From positions 2,447,991 to 2,511,990 of the forward strand of contig NZ_JRYR02000001.1 in the NCBI RefSeq assembly GCF_000807855.2: a DNA stretch of 64,000 nt. Reading direction: 5' to 3'. A program made the position numbers and the translations under genes. The notes beneath the pieces were generated by a model. It saw only the letters and a list, made by a program, of their open reading frames with translations. It made no database searches and was not told the DNA's origin. The stretch is from Flammeovirga pacifica. Lineage in GTDB: Bacteria; Bacteroidota; Bacteroidia; Cytophagales; Flammeovirgaceae. Below are positions 55,867 to 63,921 of the stretch, in pieces (the first letter of the stretch is position 1; each line of letters begins with the position of its first letter).

Positions 55867-56475
55867 TTAATATCTTTCTAACCATTCATCCACGCAATGA
55901 TCTATGGAATTAAGCCATACCTGACGTGCAATTTCTTTCAACTTCGGTGAACAATCTGCTTCTTCTACAACCAATCTTGATCCTAATATTTGAAAGCCTT
56001 CTGGCATTCTTTCATAGTTGGTTTGAGCTCCTGCTTCAATACTATTACCATCTCTGTAGACATAGTAAGTTTTTCCTACTTGACTAAAACAAATTCTTGC
56101 TAAACACATTGGACAAGGTTCTTGAGAAGTGAACAGCGTATAGTCTCTCATTCTCGGTGTTTTGTCATCACACAATCTGTCTTCTAATTCATTTAGAAGG
56201 ACCATTTCTGCATGAAGATCTAAACGGTGATAAGGTGCATTGGCTTTTGACATATTTTCTGCGATCACTTCATTATGATGAAGCAAACAACCACCAACTG
56301 CAACACTCCCTCCTCTTCCGGCACGGATCCCTTGACGAACAGAAATAATTGAAGGCCCATCATGTTTATATCCTTCTGGATTTGCTTCATAATCTTTAAG
56401 TTGCTGTTCCAATTCATCATAATTGAATTTTGGAGTCTCGAACTTTAAAACGGGTTTTTCTGTATTGTTACACAT
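55867..56475 (-). CDS. Cytidine/guanine-deaminase-fold nucleotide deaminase-like protein
   Basis: Zinc-dependent deaminase fold with the motifs HAEMVLLNE and EPCPMCLARI, which supply the His/Glu and two Cys of the zinc site. The product is about 203 residues, long for tadA. The first possible starts (TTG 56505, ATG 56502 and 56499) lie within a 12-bp hairpin, so ATG 56475 after the hairpin is preferred; a weak Shine-Dalgarno AGGAG favours the earlier ones. It could deaminate a guanine-, cytosine- or guanidine-type compound; the substrate is unknown. Confidence 0.75.
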   Translation of the reverse strand: MCNNTEKPVLKFETPKFNYDELEQQLKDYEANPEGYKHDGPSIISVRQGIRAGRGGSVAVGGCLLHHNEVIAENMSKANAPYHRLDLHAEMVLLNELEDRLCDDKTPRMRDYTLFTSQEPCPMCLARICFSQVGKTYYVYRDGNSIEAGAQTNYERMPEGFQILGSRLVVEEADCSPKLKEIARQVWLNSIDHCVDEWLERY

Positions 56476-56496
56476 AGTTGAATGATTTTTTGAGAA

Positions 56497-56524
56497 CATC
56501 ATCAACTCCTAAGAGTCGATGATG
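56497..56524. repeat. 12-bp stem REP-like palindrome
   Basis: CATCATCAACTC (56497-56508) and GAGTCGATGATG (56513-56524) form a 12-bp stem with one G-T pair around CTAA. It lies between the SDR and deaminase genes and overlaps two possible ATG codons. Confidence 0.65.
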
Positions 56525-56536
56525 CTAAATAAGATC

Positions 56537-57337
56537 TTATAAACCTGGCGCCATACCACCGTGAACTGGCAATACAATACCTGTAATGTAACTCGCTGCA
56601 GGAGATGCTAAGTATACAATTGCTTCTGCAATTTCACTTGGCTCTGCAGGACGACCTAATGGAATACCTGCATTTTCTTTCGCTGCAGCCTCTTCTACCG
56701 AACAACCTTCAGCTTCTGCAATCGCCTTATAAGCTTCTTGCAACATGTCTGTATTGATTGCACCTGGAGCCACAACATTTGCACGGATACCTTTTGCCGC
56801 TTGCTCAATAGCCAAAACTTTTGTCGCTCCAACTAATGCGTGTTTTGTAGCTACATAAGGATAAGGCATACCCATACCTGCTGCAATACCCGCTGTAGAA
56901 GCAACGTTTACAATCGCTCCACCACCAGATTTTTCCATGGCAGGAATAGCACCTTTACAAACTGCTAAAGCACCTTTTACGTTTACAGCGTAGTTTGCAT
57001 CCCAATCTTTGTCAGTGTTTTCGTCCAATAAAGCAGAACCAAAACCCACACCTGCATTGTTCACTACGATATCAAGAGAACCATATGCATCCAAAACCTG
57101 TTGGATTGCTGAATCTACTTGAGCTGCATCTGAAACATCTACTAAAACACCCATTGCTTCACCACCATTTGCTTTGATTGCTGCAACGTTTGCTTCCATC
57201 CCCTCTTTAGAGCTTTTACGGCCAGTTAAAACTACTTTAGCCCCTAATTCTGCCAATTTCTCAGCAATTGCTCTACCTAAACCTTTTGTTTTTGTTGCTC
57301 CTGTTACTAGAGCAACTTTGTTTTCAAGAAGTTTCAT
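56537..57337 (-). CDS. Short-chain dehydrogenase/reductase (SDR), classical type
   Basis: A 266-residue Rossmann enzyme with the glycine motif TGATKTKGLG, NNAG (VVNNAGVGFG), a catalytic Ser (VNVASTAG) and Tyr-x-x-x-Lys (YVATK). The C-terminal HGGMAPGL part is as usual for the family. It resembles glucose/gluconate- or 3-hydroxyacid-type SDRs; the substrate is unknown. It has paralogue-like company in the SDR at 58657-59427. Confidence 0.88.
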   Translation of the reverse strand: MKLLENKVALVTGATKTKGLGRAIAEKLAELGAKVVLTGRKSSKEGMEANVAAIKANGGEAMGVLVDVSDAAQVDSAIQQVLDAYGSLDIVVNNAGVGFGSALLDENTDKDWDANYAVNVKGALAVCKGAIPAMEKSGGGAIVNVASTAGIAAGMGMPYPYVATKHALVGATKVLAIEQAAKGIRANVVAPGAINTDMLQEAYKAIAEAEGCSVEEAAAKENAGIPLGRPAEPSEIAEAIVYLASPAASYITGIVLPVHGGMAPGL

Positions 57338-57357
57338 TTTCTATATTTTTATCCGAT

Positions 57358-57416
57358 GGTTGTAGGGACGTAGCACTGCTACGTCCTTACGAAAGGAATA
57401 CTTCATCCCTACAACC
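57358..57416. repeat. Nested inverted repeat, REP-like
   Basis: GGTTGTAGGGA (57358-57368) and TCCCTACAACC (57406-57416) bracket a perfect palindrome GGACGTAGCA/TGCTACGTCC (57366-57386). It shares its core with the element at 58619-58640, in the spacers on either side of the Ldh-type gene. Confidence 0.7.
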
Positions 57417-57435
57417 TCTAGAATATTCTATTTAA

Positions 57436-58581
57436 TTATTTATTTCTTTGCGCTTCCCACTCTGCTCTTAAGCTCTCTTCAGTGAAACCGTAACGGCCTG
57501 CTTGTGTCTTAAAAAATGGTTCCCAGTGAGAATCTAATACTTCAACGATTTCCTCGTCTTTAATGATTGATTCATAACCTCTAGCACCTGGCATACCTGG
57601 CTTTCTTTGACCTGGACGAGCTGGAGAATCTTCGATTGCCTGAGCAAATCGATCTGATTTCGCCAATACATCACCCAATGGACCAAATACTGAAGGATCG
57701 ATACATAAGAAGTAAGAACCTCCTACTGAAGTACCATCTGCTTTACCATCTACAATATCACCTAAAGATGGAACTTCAGGGGTGATGATACCGCCCGGGT
57801 TAATAATACCTGAAAGTAATTCGTTGAATAAGTTCATCATGTATACCCTTGGGTTTGACAACTGTTGGAAAGCCGATTGGTTATATACACGACCATAACC
57901 TTCGATTGGCTGAGCATATGGGGCTAAATCATTTGATAAACCACCTGTTTCAGGATCAATTACATAATCACCTTTCAGCTTAGTACCTTGAAGAACCGCT
58001 TGTGCAGTATCCGCATCGTACCACTCACAAAGTTTAGTTGACATCCATACTGGAGGCTTCTCACCTGCTGGTCCGATACCATCTAGAGGAGGTACTGAAA
58101 TTGTATTTGACATACCACCTAGAGGTGAACACATTGGTACAGAGTTGTTTGAAGTTAATGCTACACAACCTGCTTTTGAAGCCATCCATGCATAAGCACC
58201 GAATGAACCCGCATCATTGTGATTATGACCGAATACAATAGCAATACCATGCTTTTTTGCTTTTTCGATCGCCATGTTCGCCATCTTAGTCAATGTCCAG
58301 TATCCTGAAGAACGCTTACCGTCAATTGATGCCCAAGTATCTCCCTCACCAACAACTTCTGGCTCTGCTTTAATATCCAACAAACCTCTTTGGTTCATGA
58401 TATCAATAGCTTCATAAACACCTAACCCTTGGTTTAATTTACCTTGACGGATACCTAACATTAAGGCATCTGCTACAGCATCGCCGTGCTCTTCTGATGC
58501 ACCTGCAGCCATCCAAGTCTTTTTTAATGCAAAATGTAAGAAGTCTGCATTTGTCGATTTTGTTTTCCCTTGTGCTCCCAT
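57436..58581 (-). CDS. Ldh-family (malate/L-lactate/ureidoglycolate) dehydrogenase
   Basis: A 381-residue NAD(P)-dependent oxidoreductase of the Ldh_2 family, which acts on 2-hydroxy or 2-imino acids with a fold unlike classical lactate dehydrogenase. Family marks are VFGHNHNDAGSFGAYAWMA and SNNSVPMCSPLGG. Members include malate, sulfolactate, ureidoglycolate and piperideine-2-carboxylate enzymes, so the substrate cannot be fixed. REP-like elements sit on both sides of it. Confidence 0.85.
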   Translation of the reverse strand: MGAQGKTKSTNADFLHFALKKTWMAAGASEEHGDAVADALMLGIRQGKLNQGLGVYEAIDIMNQRGLLDIKAEPEVVGEGDTWASIDGKRSSGYWTLTKMANMAIEKAKKHGIAIVFGHNHNDAGSFGAYAWMASKAGCVALTSNNSVPMCSPLGGMSNTISVPPLDGIGPAGEKPPVWMSTKLCEWYDADTAQAVLQGTKLKGDYVIDPETGGLSNDLAPYAQPIEGYGRVYNQSAFQQLSNPRVYMMNLFNELLSGIINPGGIITPEVPSLGDIVDGKADGTSVGGSYFLCIDPSVFGPLGDVLAKSDRFAQAIEDSPARPGQRKPGMPGARGYESIIKDEEIVEVLDSHWEPFFKTQAGRYGFTEESLRAEWEAQRNK

Positions 58582-58618
58582 AGTAGTAATTTTTTAATTT
58601 GTAAGATTATGTTTTGAT

Positions 58619-58640
58619 GGGACGTGGCAGTACCACGCCC
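58619..58640. repeat. REP-like palindrome, diverged copy of 57358-57416 core
   Basis: GGGACGTGGCAGTACCACGCCC keeps the pattern of the core at 57365-57386, with compensating changes in both arms (GTAGC to GTGGC and GCTAC to ACCAC), which argues for conserved pairing. Confidence 0.6.
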
Positions 58641-58656
58641 ACTTATATTTTTTAAA

Positions 58657-59427
58657 TTATTCAGCAGCTAATGTATTGTAAGCATCGATGCTCATACCAG
58701 CAGTAAATCCACCGTCAACACCAATTACTTGACCGTTTACGAAATCACAGTCTTTAGCTGATAAGAAGTGAATCAATGAAGCTACTTCTTCCGGCTCTGC
58801 AATACGTCCTAGAGGTACTGCTTTGTGCTCCATTCTCAATTGTGGTTGACCTTCTGGAGTGTTTGCCATTGGTGTATTCACCGAAGTTGGTGCAATTACG
58901 TTGGCTCTGATACCACGGCTACCCAATTCTACAGCAGCTGTTTTTGTGATACCTACTACAGCCCATTTCGATGCTACATAAGGTGCTAAATAAGCCACAC
59001 CTTGAACTGCAGCAGCAGAGGCTACATTGACGATACGGCCACCATCATTCATTTGAGGTACACCGAACTTGATGCCGTGAACAACACCTTTAGTATTGAT
59101 AGCAAAGTTTTTATCGAAGTTTTCGATATCTGTTTCCATCATTGTGTCGTAACCGAAGTTCGCACCAGCATTATTTACTAGGATGTCAATTTTTCCGTAT
59201 GTTTCAACAGCTTTATTGACCATCGCTTCTACTGATTCCGCACTAGAAACATCACATTGAACGAAGGTAGCGCCGATTTTCTCCGCGATCTCTGTTCCGT
59301 CTTTACGACCTGAGATCACTACTTTAGCGCCTGCAGCGATAAAACGCTCAGCAGTTTTTAAACCGATACCTGAAGTACCGCCTGTTACGATTGCAACTTG
59401 TCCTTCTAATGAAAAGAAATTTGCCAT
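58657..59427 (-). CDS. Short-chain dehydrogenase/reductase (SDR), classical type
   Basis: A 256-residue Rossmann enzyme with TGGTSGIG, NNAG (LVNNAGANFG), Ser (VNVASAAAVQG) and Tyr-x-x-x-Lys (YVASK). It follows the ureohydrolase by 31 nt and is probably cotranscribed with it. Substrate unknown; related SDRs oxidise secondary alcohols of sugars, polyols or hydroxy acids. Confidence 0.88.
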   Translation of the reverse strand: MANFFSLEGQVAIVTGGTSGIGLKTAERFIAAGAKVVISGRKDGTEIAEKIGATFVQCDVSSAESVEAMVNKAVETYGKIDILVNNAGANFGYDTMMETDIENFDKNFAINTKGVVHGIKFGVPQMNDGGRIVNVASAAAVQGVAYLAPYVASKWAVVGITKTAAVELGSRGIRANVIAPTSVNTPMANTPEGQPQLRMEHKAVPLGRIAEPEEVASLIHFLSAKDCDFVNGQVIGVDGGFTAGMSIDAYNTLAAE

Positions 59428-59458
59428 GATATATTTAATGTTTTAAAATTCTAGATGA

Positions 59459-60622
59459 TTAAAGTGTAACGTTACCAAACGCTTGTGGCCAGTTTGTAGG
59501 ATGATTTTCTCCACCATTTCTACGTTTCACATCTGCTGCTAACCAGCAAAGGATTTTCCAGCTAAGACCAGCAGCGATATAACCGAATGTTTTCGCAGGG
59601 TCATTTTGTGGAGCGTATTCTACAACATCTGCACCTACTAGGTTTACTTTACCCGACATTCTAACTAGTTTAAGAACATCGTGCACCCAGTTGGCATCTA
59701 AACCGAATGGCTCAACAGCAGAAGAAGCTGAATTGTATACTGGATCTAATGAATCCAAGTCCAACGAGATATAAGTAGGACCATCTCCCACTACCTCAAT
59801 AATCTTGTCAGCCATTTCTCTTGGAGACATTACTCTTGCTTCATCAGCGAAGTATACATTCGTACCAAAGTTTTTCGCGTGACCACCCACAAGACCTGTC
59901 ATTCTACCTCTAATACCAATTTGAATCATTCTCTCAGGGTCTACATTACCTTTCGCAAAGTTCTGAGTAAACATGTTACCTGAGTGGTATGGATAAGGGA
60001 AGTCAGCTTCCGTTACCAAATCATAATGTGCATCAAAGTGAATTACTGAAAGTGGACCGTAAGTTTCCCCTAATGTCATCAAAGGAGCTACTGATACCGT
60101 GTGATCACCACCCCACATGAAAGGAATGATATGATTATCACAAACAATTTTTCTGTAATGCTCAATGGCATGCTCCATCTCACCTGATAAATCAAACTGA
60201 CCATAAGTATCTATTGTACCGTAGTCAATGATGTTGGCGAAATCGAAAGGAATATCGAACTCTCCGTTAATCCATGGCTCTGTTGTACCCATGAAGTTCT
60301 TCGATAATTCTCTTAATGCTTTTGGACCATATTTATGAGAAGCATTCATAGGAGCAGACTTTTCGAATGGCATACCAATAATTGCGATATCTGCTTCTTC
60401 CAAGTCTCTAGAGAATGGAGCCATAAAAGCACCTAGGTAATCTTTGTTGATGTTACTCAAGAATTCGATACCTTGACCGCCACCCATTGTCTTTACTCTT
60501 TCCAAGTGCGCCTTCACGTCTGGATGAACACCATCTCTACTTGTTGAGTTTTTCCAAAGATCCTGGTATTTTTCCAATCTCTCTTGTGGGATAGCAGGGT
60601 ACTTTTTGATTTCCTTTTTCAT
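59459..60622 (-). CDS. Ureohydrolase (agmatinase/guanidino-acid hydrolase family) with N-terminal extension
   Basis: Hydrolyses a guanidino group to urea with two metal ions. The metal-binding motifs are all present: WGGDHTVS, HFDAHYDL and SLDLDSLDP. The frame opens at 60688, but the extra 22 residues are not family-like and ATG 60622 is preferred, giving 387 residues, against about 300 for typical agmatinase. The long N-terminal region (about 1-75) occurs in guanidinobutyrase- or guanidine-hydrolase-type members, so agmatine is not certain. First gene of the 49-60 kb cluster. Confidence 0.85.
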   Translation of the reverse strand: MKKEIKKYPAIPQERLEKYQDLWKNSTSRDGVHPDVKAHLERVKTMGGGQGIEFLSNINKDYLGAFMAPFSRDLEEADIAIIGMPFEKSAPMNASHKYGPKALRELSKNFMGTTEPWINGEFDIPFDFANIIDYGTIDTYGQFDLSGEMEHAIEHYRKIVCDNHIIPFMWGGDHTVSVAPLMTLGETYGPLSVIHFDAHYDLVTEADFPYPYHSGNMFTQNFAKGNVDPERMIQIGIRGRMTGLVGGHAKNFGTNVYFADEARVMSPREMADKIIEVVGDGPTYISLDLDSLDPVYNSASSAVEPFGLDANWVHDVLKLVRMSGKVNLVGADVVEYAPQNDPAKTFGYIAAGLSWKILCWLAADVKRRNGGENHPTNWPQAFGNVTL

Positions 60623-60675
60623 AGTAATATTTATGTTTAGTAATAAATTTGTTCTAGCGAATTTTAATCTTCCAT

Positions 60676-60699
60676 AAAAACTATTCAATCGTTTGAATA
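60676..60699 (-). promoter_or_regulatory. Terminator-like hairpin in the ureohydrolase leader
   Basis: On the minus strand TATTCAA-ACGA-TTGAATA is followed by G and five T, about 55 nt before the ureohydrolase ATG and after the putative promoter. It could act as an attenuator. Confidence 0.4.
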
Positions 60700-60774
60700 A
60701 TTTTTCTTTCGTTTAAAAAACCGCTCGTTTCCGGCGATTTCATTTTCATTAACGGCCTAGGATGAATTTGGTTT

Positions 60775-60782
60775 CAAAAGTA
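60775..60782 (-). promoter_or_regulatory. Possible promoter -7 box of the ureohydrolase operon
   Basis: The minus strand reads TACTTTTG, an exact TAnnTTTG match, about 150 nt upstream of the ATG. The -33 region is not clear. Confidence 0.35.
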
Positions 60783-61048
60783 GGGGTAGAAAAATTATTA
60801 ATAACATTGAATAGGTATATAGGTTAAAATTAGTTTTTGCCCATATATATAAATGGGCTTTAGTTTGAGTCAATTATTTTTTGACCTGTGCAATATTAAT
60901 AAACAATATTTGTAAATAAATTATTTTGATTTTTTTGACTTAAAAAAAATACAATAAACTGTTATACAGTAATTTAACTTTTTTACAAATATTTAAAAAG
61001 TTGACTTTTTTTCGTGAAAAATCACTTATTATTTTTTTAAAGGAGCAT

Positions 61049-63094
61049 TTAAACCTTTTTGATATCCAATTTTTTCATTTTCGATCGAAGTGTTGCTTCG
61101 TTTATTTTTAATAGTTCGGAAGCACTATTTTTTCCACTGACTTTCCAGTTACAATACTTTAAAACTTTAAGGATATATTTCTTTTCTTGATCATCTAAAG
61201 ATAAAAATTGAGACTCACCTTCTTTATGCTCTTCTATATATTCATCAAACTGATATAACTTTAAAGTTTTTCCTTTTGAGTTATTAATTGCTCTATGAAT
61301 GATATACTTTAATTCTTTAATATTTTCTGGCCAATGATATGCTTGTAGTTTTTTAATCGTTGCTATAGATACTTTAAATTGTGGGATGTTATTTTTCTTA
61401 CAATAACTATCCACAAATACTTCAACTAAATATGGAATATCGCTCAATCTTCTTTTTAAGTCAGGCAAATGAATTCTATATATACTCAAGAAATGATAAA
61501 GTTCAAAATTGAATTTACCTTCCGTAGCAAGTTTTCTCAGATTTTGGTTTGTTGTGGCAATAAATCGCACATCATATTTTTGGTCATCACTTTCGTCCAA
61601 TTGTTTTAAAAGGTCCAATAGATATATTTGATCATCATCAGAGAGATAATGTATATTTTCTAAAACTAAACTACCTCCATTCGCTACATCAAGAATACTT
61701 TTATTATAACCTTGTGTAAATACTGAATCTTCGTAATATTTTGTATTAAATACCGATTTTAAGGTTGAGTGACAATTATAGACTATTTGAGGTTTCTCAG
61801 ATCGATCTCCATATTTGATAATCTGATTAGCAATATAAGTTTTACCGGCTCCTTCGTTACCGTGAATTAGCACCGTACTTTTATAGTTTGCTATTCTTTT
61901 TATCTCACTTTCTACTGACATAGAAAAGTTATGATCTACCACAAGGACACTTGGTTTATTCTTCCCTTTAAACTTTGTTTCTTTAAGAAATGTATTTTCT
62001 TCTTCTAATTGCTTAGTTACTTTTTGTAGTTGATCTAAAGTTTCGGTAAGTTTTTTTTGATGGGTAAGACGTTGTGTAATTTCATAGCCAATAATGTAAC
62101 TTTCTTTATTTTTTGGTGATAAATATACCGAAACCCTTGTTCCCTCAATTACTTTATAAGTTTTACTTTTTACTGTTAGCCTAAAATTTAGATCATCTCC
62201 CTCTTTTTCTTCTATGGTAAAAAACTCTTCTAGTGGACGATGTAGATTATTATCATCAAATGATAATTCTTTCTCTGAAAATTTATTGAAGAAAGTGATA
62301 TTACCATTCTCATCATATCGAAAAACATACAAATCAATATTCTGAATCATCTCTTCAAAACTTTTAGTAATAACACTAAGGGCAGTTTGTTTTTGATACC
62401 CTAAGTAAAAATTTAATAAAAGATCGATACTCAAAAGCAACACAATAGCTGTAACTGCATATTCTGTTAGAAAAATACTTTGTATAATACCAATATCAAT
62501 AAATACATCATATATATTACTAAAGATAAATAGTATACTTACTGAAGATGAAATGACTATTTTTCTAGGTGATTTTGATTGAATTGAACGTATAACTAAC
62601 CTTGAGAAATAATAAATACAGCTCAAATAAAATATAGTGGTAAGGAAAAAAAATAAATTTTGTGGTTCTCCTTTGAGATAATAATATTTTTCGGATGCTA
62701 ACTGTATTGATTTTACTAGTATTTTATCGGTGTACATGAAATAGTCTCCGAAAAAGAACATAAATAGTATTATTAGAATTGATAGTGATTCTAGAAACAA
62801 ATACGTCTTTTTAAATATTTTTTCTGAAAGTTCGTAAGCAGCCCAAAAAATTATCATCATCAAAAACATATAAGTTACCAACATATATGTGGAAAACTGT
62901 TGATATTCATCGAGATCAATTAATGAGTGTGTATAAGTAGATAATATTATATACGCTGCACTACTTCCACTCATCAATCCATAAATGAGTTTTTGAATAT
63001 TTCTATCAGTTATCAGATAAATACAGAGATACAATATGCTCAAAGTGAAAAATATTCCTGCTAGGATAAAATTGATATCGGAAAGATCTAACAT
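61049..63094 (-). CDS. Membrane-bound regulator resembling a sigma-54 activator, but with degenerate AAA+ motifs
   Basis: A 681-residue regulator. In order: seven or so membrane segments (about 8-230), a PAS-like sensor (about 240-335), a coiled-coil linker, an AAA+ domain with Walker A GNEGAGKT (412-419), and a C-terminal Fis-type helix-turn-helix (ASELLKINEATLRSKMKKL). The GAFTGA loop that contacts sigma-54 is absent. The Walker B segment reads LVLEN, with Asn480 where Glu is expected. It probably does not activate sigma-54 promoters and could control the neighbouring ureohydrolase operon in another way; the target is inference. Confidence 0.82.
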   Translation of the reverse strand: MLDLSDINFILAGIFFTLSILYLCIYLITDRNIQKLIYGLMSGSSAAYIILSTYTHSLIDLDEYQQFSTYMLVTYMFLMMIIFWAAYELSEKIFKKTYLFLESLSILIILFMFFFGDYFMYTDKILVKSIQLASEKYYYLKGEPQNLFFFLTTIFYLSCIYYFSRLVIRSIQSKSPRKIVISSSVSILFIFSNIYDVFIDIGIIQSIFLTEYAVTAIVLLLSIDLLLNFYLGYQKQTALSVITKSFEEMIQNIDLYVFRYDENGNITFFNKFSEKELSFDDNNLHRPLEEFFTIEEKEGDDLNFRLTVKSKTYKVIEGTRVSVYLSPKNKESYIIGYEITQRLTHQKKLTETLDQLQKVTKQLEEENTFLKETKFKGKNKPSVLVVDHNFSMSVESEIKRIANYKSTVLIHGNEGAGKTYIANQIIKYGDRSEKPQIVYNCHSTLKSVFNTKYYEDSVFTQGYNKSILDVANGGSLVLENIHYLSDDDQIYLLDLLKQLDESDDQKYDVRFIATTNQNLRKLATEGKFNFELYHFLSIYRIHLPDLKRRLSDIPYLVEVFVDSYCKKNNIPQFKVSIATIKKLQAYHWPENIKELKYIIHRAINNSKGKTLKLYQFDEYIEEHKEGESQFLSLDDQEKKYILKVLKYCNWKVSGKNSASELLKINEATLRSKMKKLDIKKV

Positions 63095-63248
63095 TTCGGT
63101 TATTGGGAAAATAAAAAGCTTCTAAAGATCCCTTAAATTAAGTTTTACAACTTATAATTACCATTAAATTAAACTAAAAAATACTAAAATCGTAACATTC
63201 TACTATTAATCAATCGTTCAATAAACTAACATCAACAATCAAAATATC

Positions 63249-63794
63249 ATGCTATGTAAGTTAAAACTAAAAAACAGTAAGAAGACCGTAATCATTTCTC
63301 ACCGAGCATTAGATCTTTTAGAAAACAATGCTTATTTGAAAGAACTCGACGTATTAAACAACTTAAGAATCCATACAAGTGGATATGTTTTTTTCCAAAG
63401 AAACTTTCCTAAACCAGATGGTAAATACAAAAATGTGACTATCTATTTGCACAAACTTATTGCAGAGCAATTTCTTGAAAAACGTGAATCAGATAAACGA
63501 CTTTTTGTCCATAACCTTAATGGTGATCGCTTAGATTTAAGAGAAGAAAATCTTGAATGGAAAACCATGGAAGAACTTCGAAGATTACAGGATCATCGAA
63601 ATAAGCATGGTTACAGAGGTGTTATCAAAGTAGGAAAGAAGTTTAAAGCCATCATTTATGAAGATGGTAAACGAACTGATTTAGGTAACTATCCAACGAT
63701 TGAAGAGGCTCATGAAGCCTATGAAAAAAGAAATCAAGAGTTATATGGAGACCTAAAAAAACCCGTTGTCAAAAAGAGAAATTACATTAAATAA
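63249..63794 (+). CDS. HNH-like/AP2-domain DNA-binding protein
   Basis: A 181-residue basic protein. The middle (about 70-110) resembles an HNH_3-type domain, LHKLIAEQFL followed by FVHNLNGDRLDLREENLEW; one of the usual asparagines (LDNR position) is Leu, so nuclease activity is doubtful. The C-terminal half (about 122-165) resembles an AP2/ERF-type DNA-binding fold, GYRGVIKVGKKFKAIIYEDG with LGNYPTIEEAHEAY. The pairing is known in mobile homing-type proteins and in solitary chromosomal genes. It is divergent from the regulator gene and lies beside the tandem repeat. Confidence 0.8.
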   Translation: MLCKLKLKNSKKTVIISHRALDLLENNAYLKELDVLNNLRIHTSGYVFFQRNFPKPDGKYKNVTIYLHKLIAEQFLEKRESDKRLFVHNLNGDRLDLREENLEWKTMEELRRLQDHRNKHGYRGVIKVGKKFKAIIYEDGKRTDLGNYPTIEEAHEAYEKRNQELYGDLKKPVVKKRNYIK

Positions 63795-63921
63795 TTTAAT
63801 GTTGGTCTGTGGATAACTTGATGGTTTGTCTTGATAAATCAGAGAGTTATCCACTTTTTGTTGATAAAGAAAAGAACTTGTTAAGTAATAGGTAATAACT
63901 AATAAGTAATAAGGAAATACG
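63795..63921. other. AT-rich spacer before the tandem repeat
   Basis: No gene-like frame is seen. It contains loosely repeated TAATAAGTAATA-like stretches (about 63880-63915) leading into the heptamer array. Confidence 0.5.

Larger units (their letters stand above)
60623..61048. other. 426-nt leader region of the ureohydrolase operon
   Basis: AT-rich. It contains the promoter-like box (60775-60782), a leader hairpin (60676-60699) and a GCCCAT/ATGGGC hairpin (60839-60858) that may mark the end of the regulator transcript. No gene-like frame is seen. Confidence 0.5.

Noticed and set aside
60623..60790. Guanidine riboswitch before the ureohydrolase
   Set aside because: I could not find the conserved core of the known guanidine classes in the leader; only a simple hairpin with T tract is seen.
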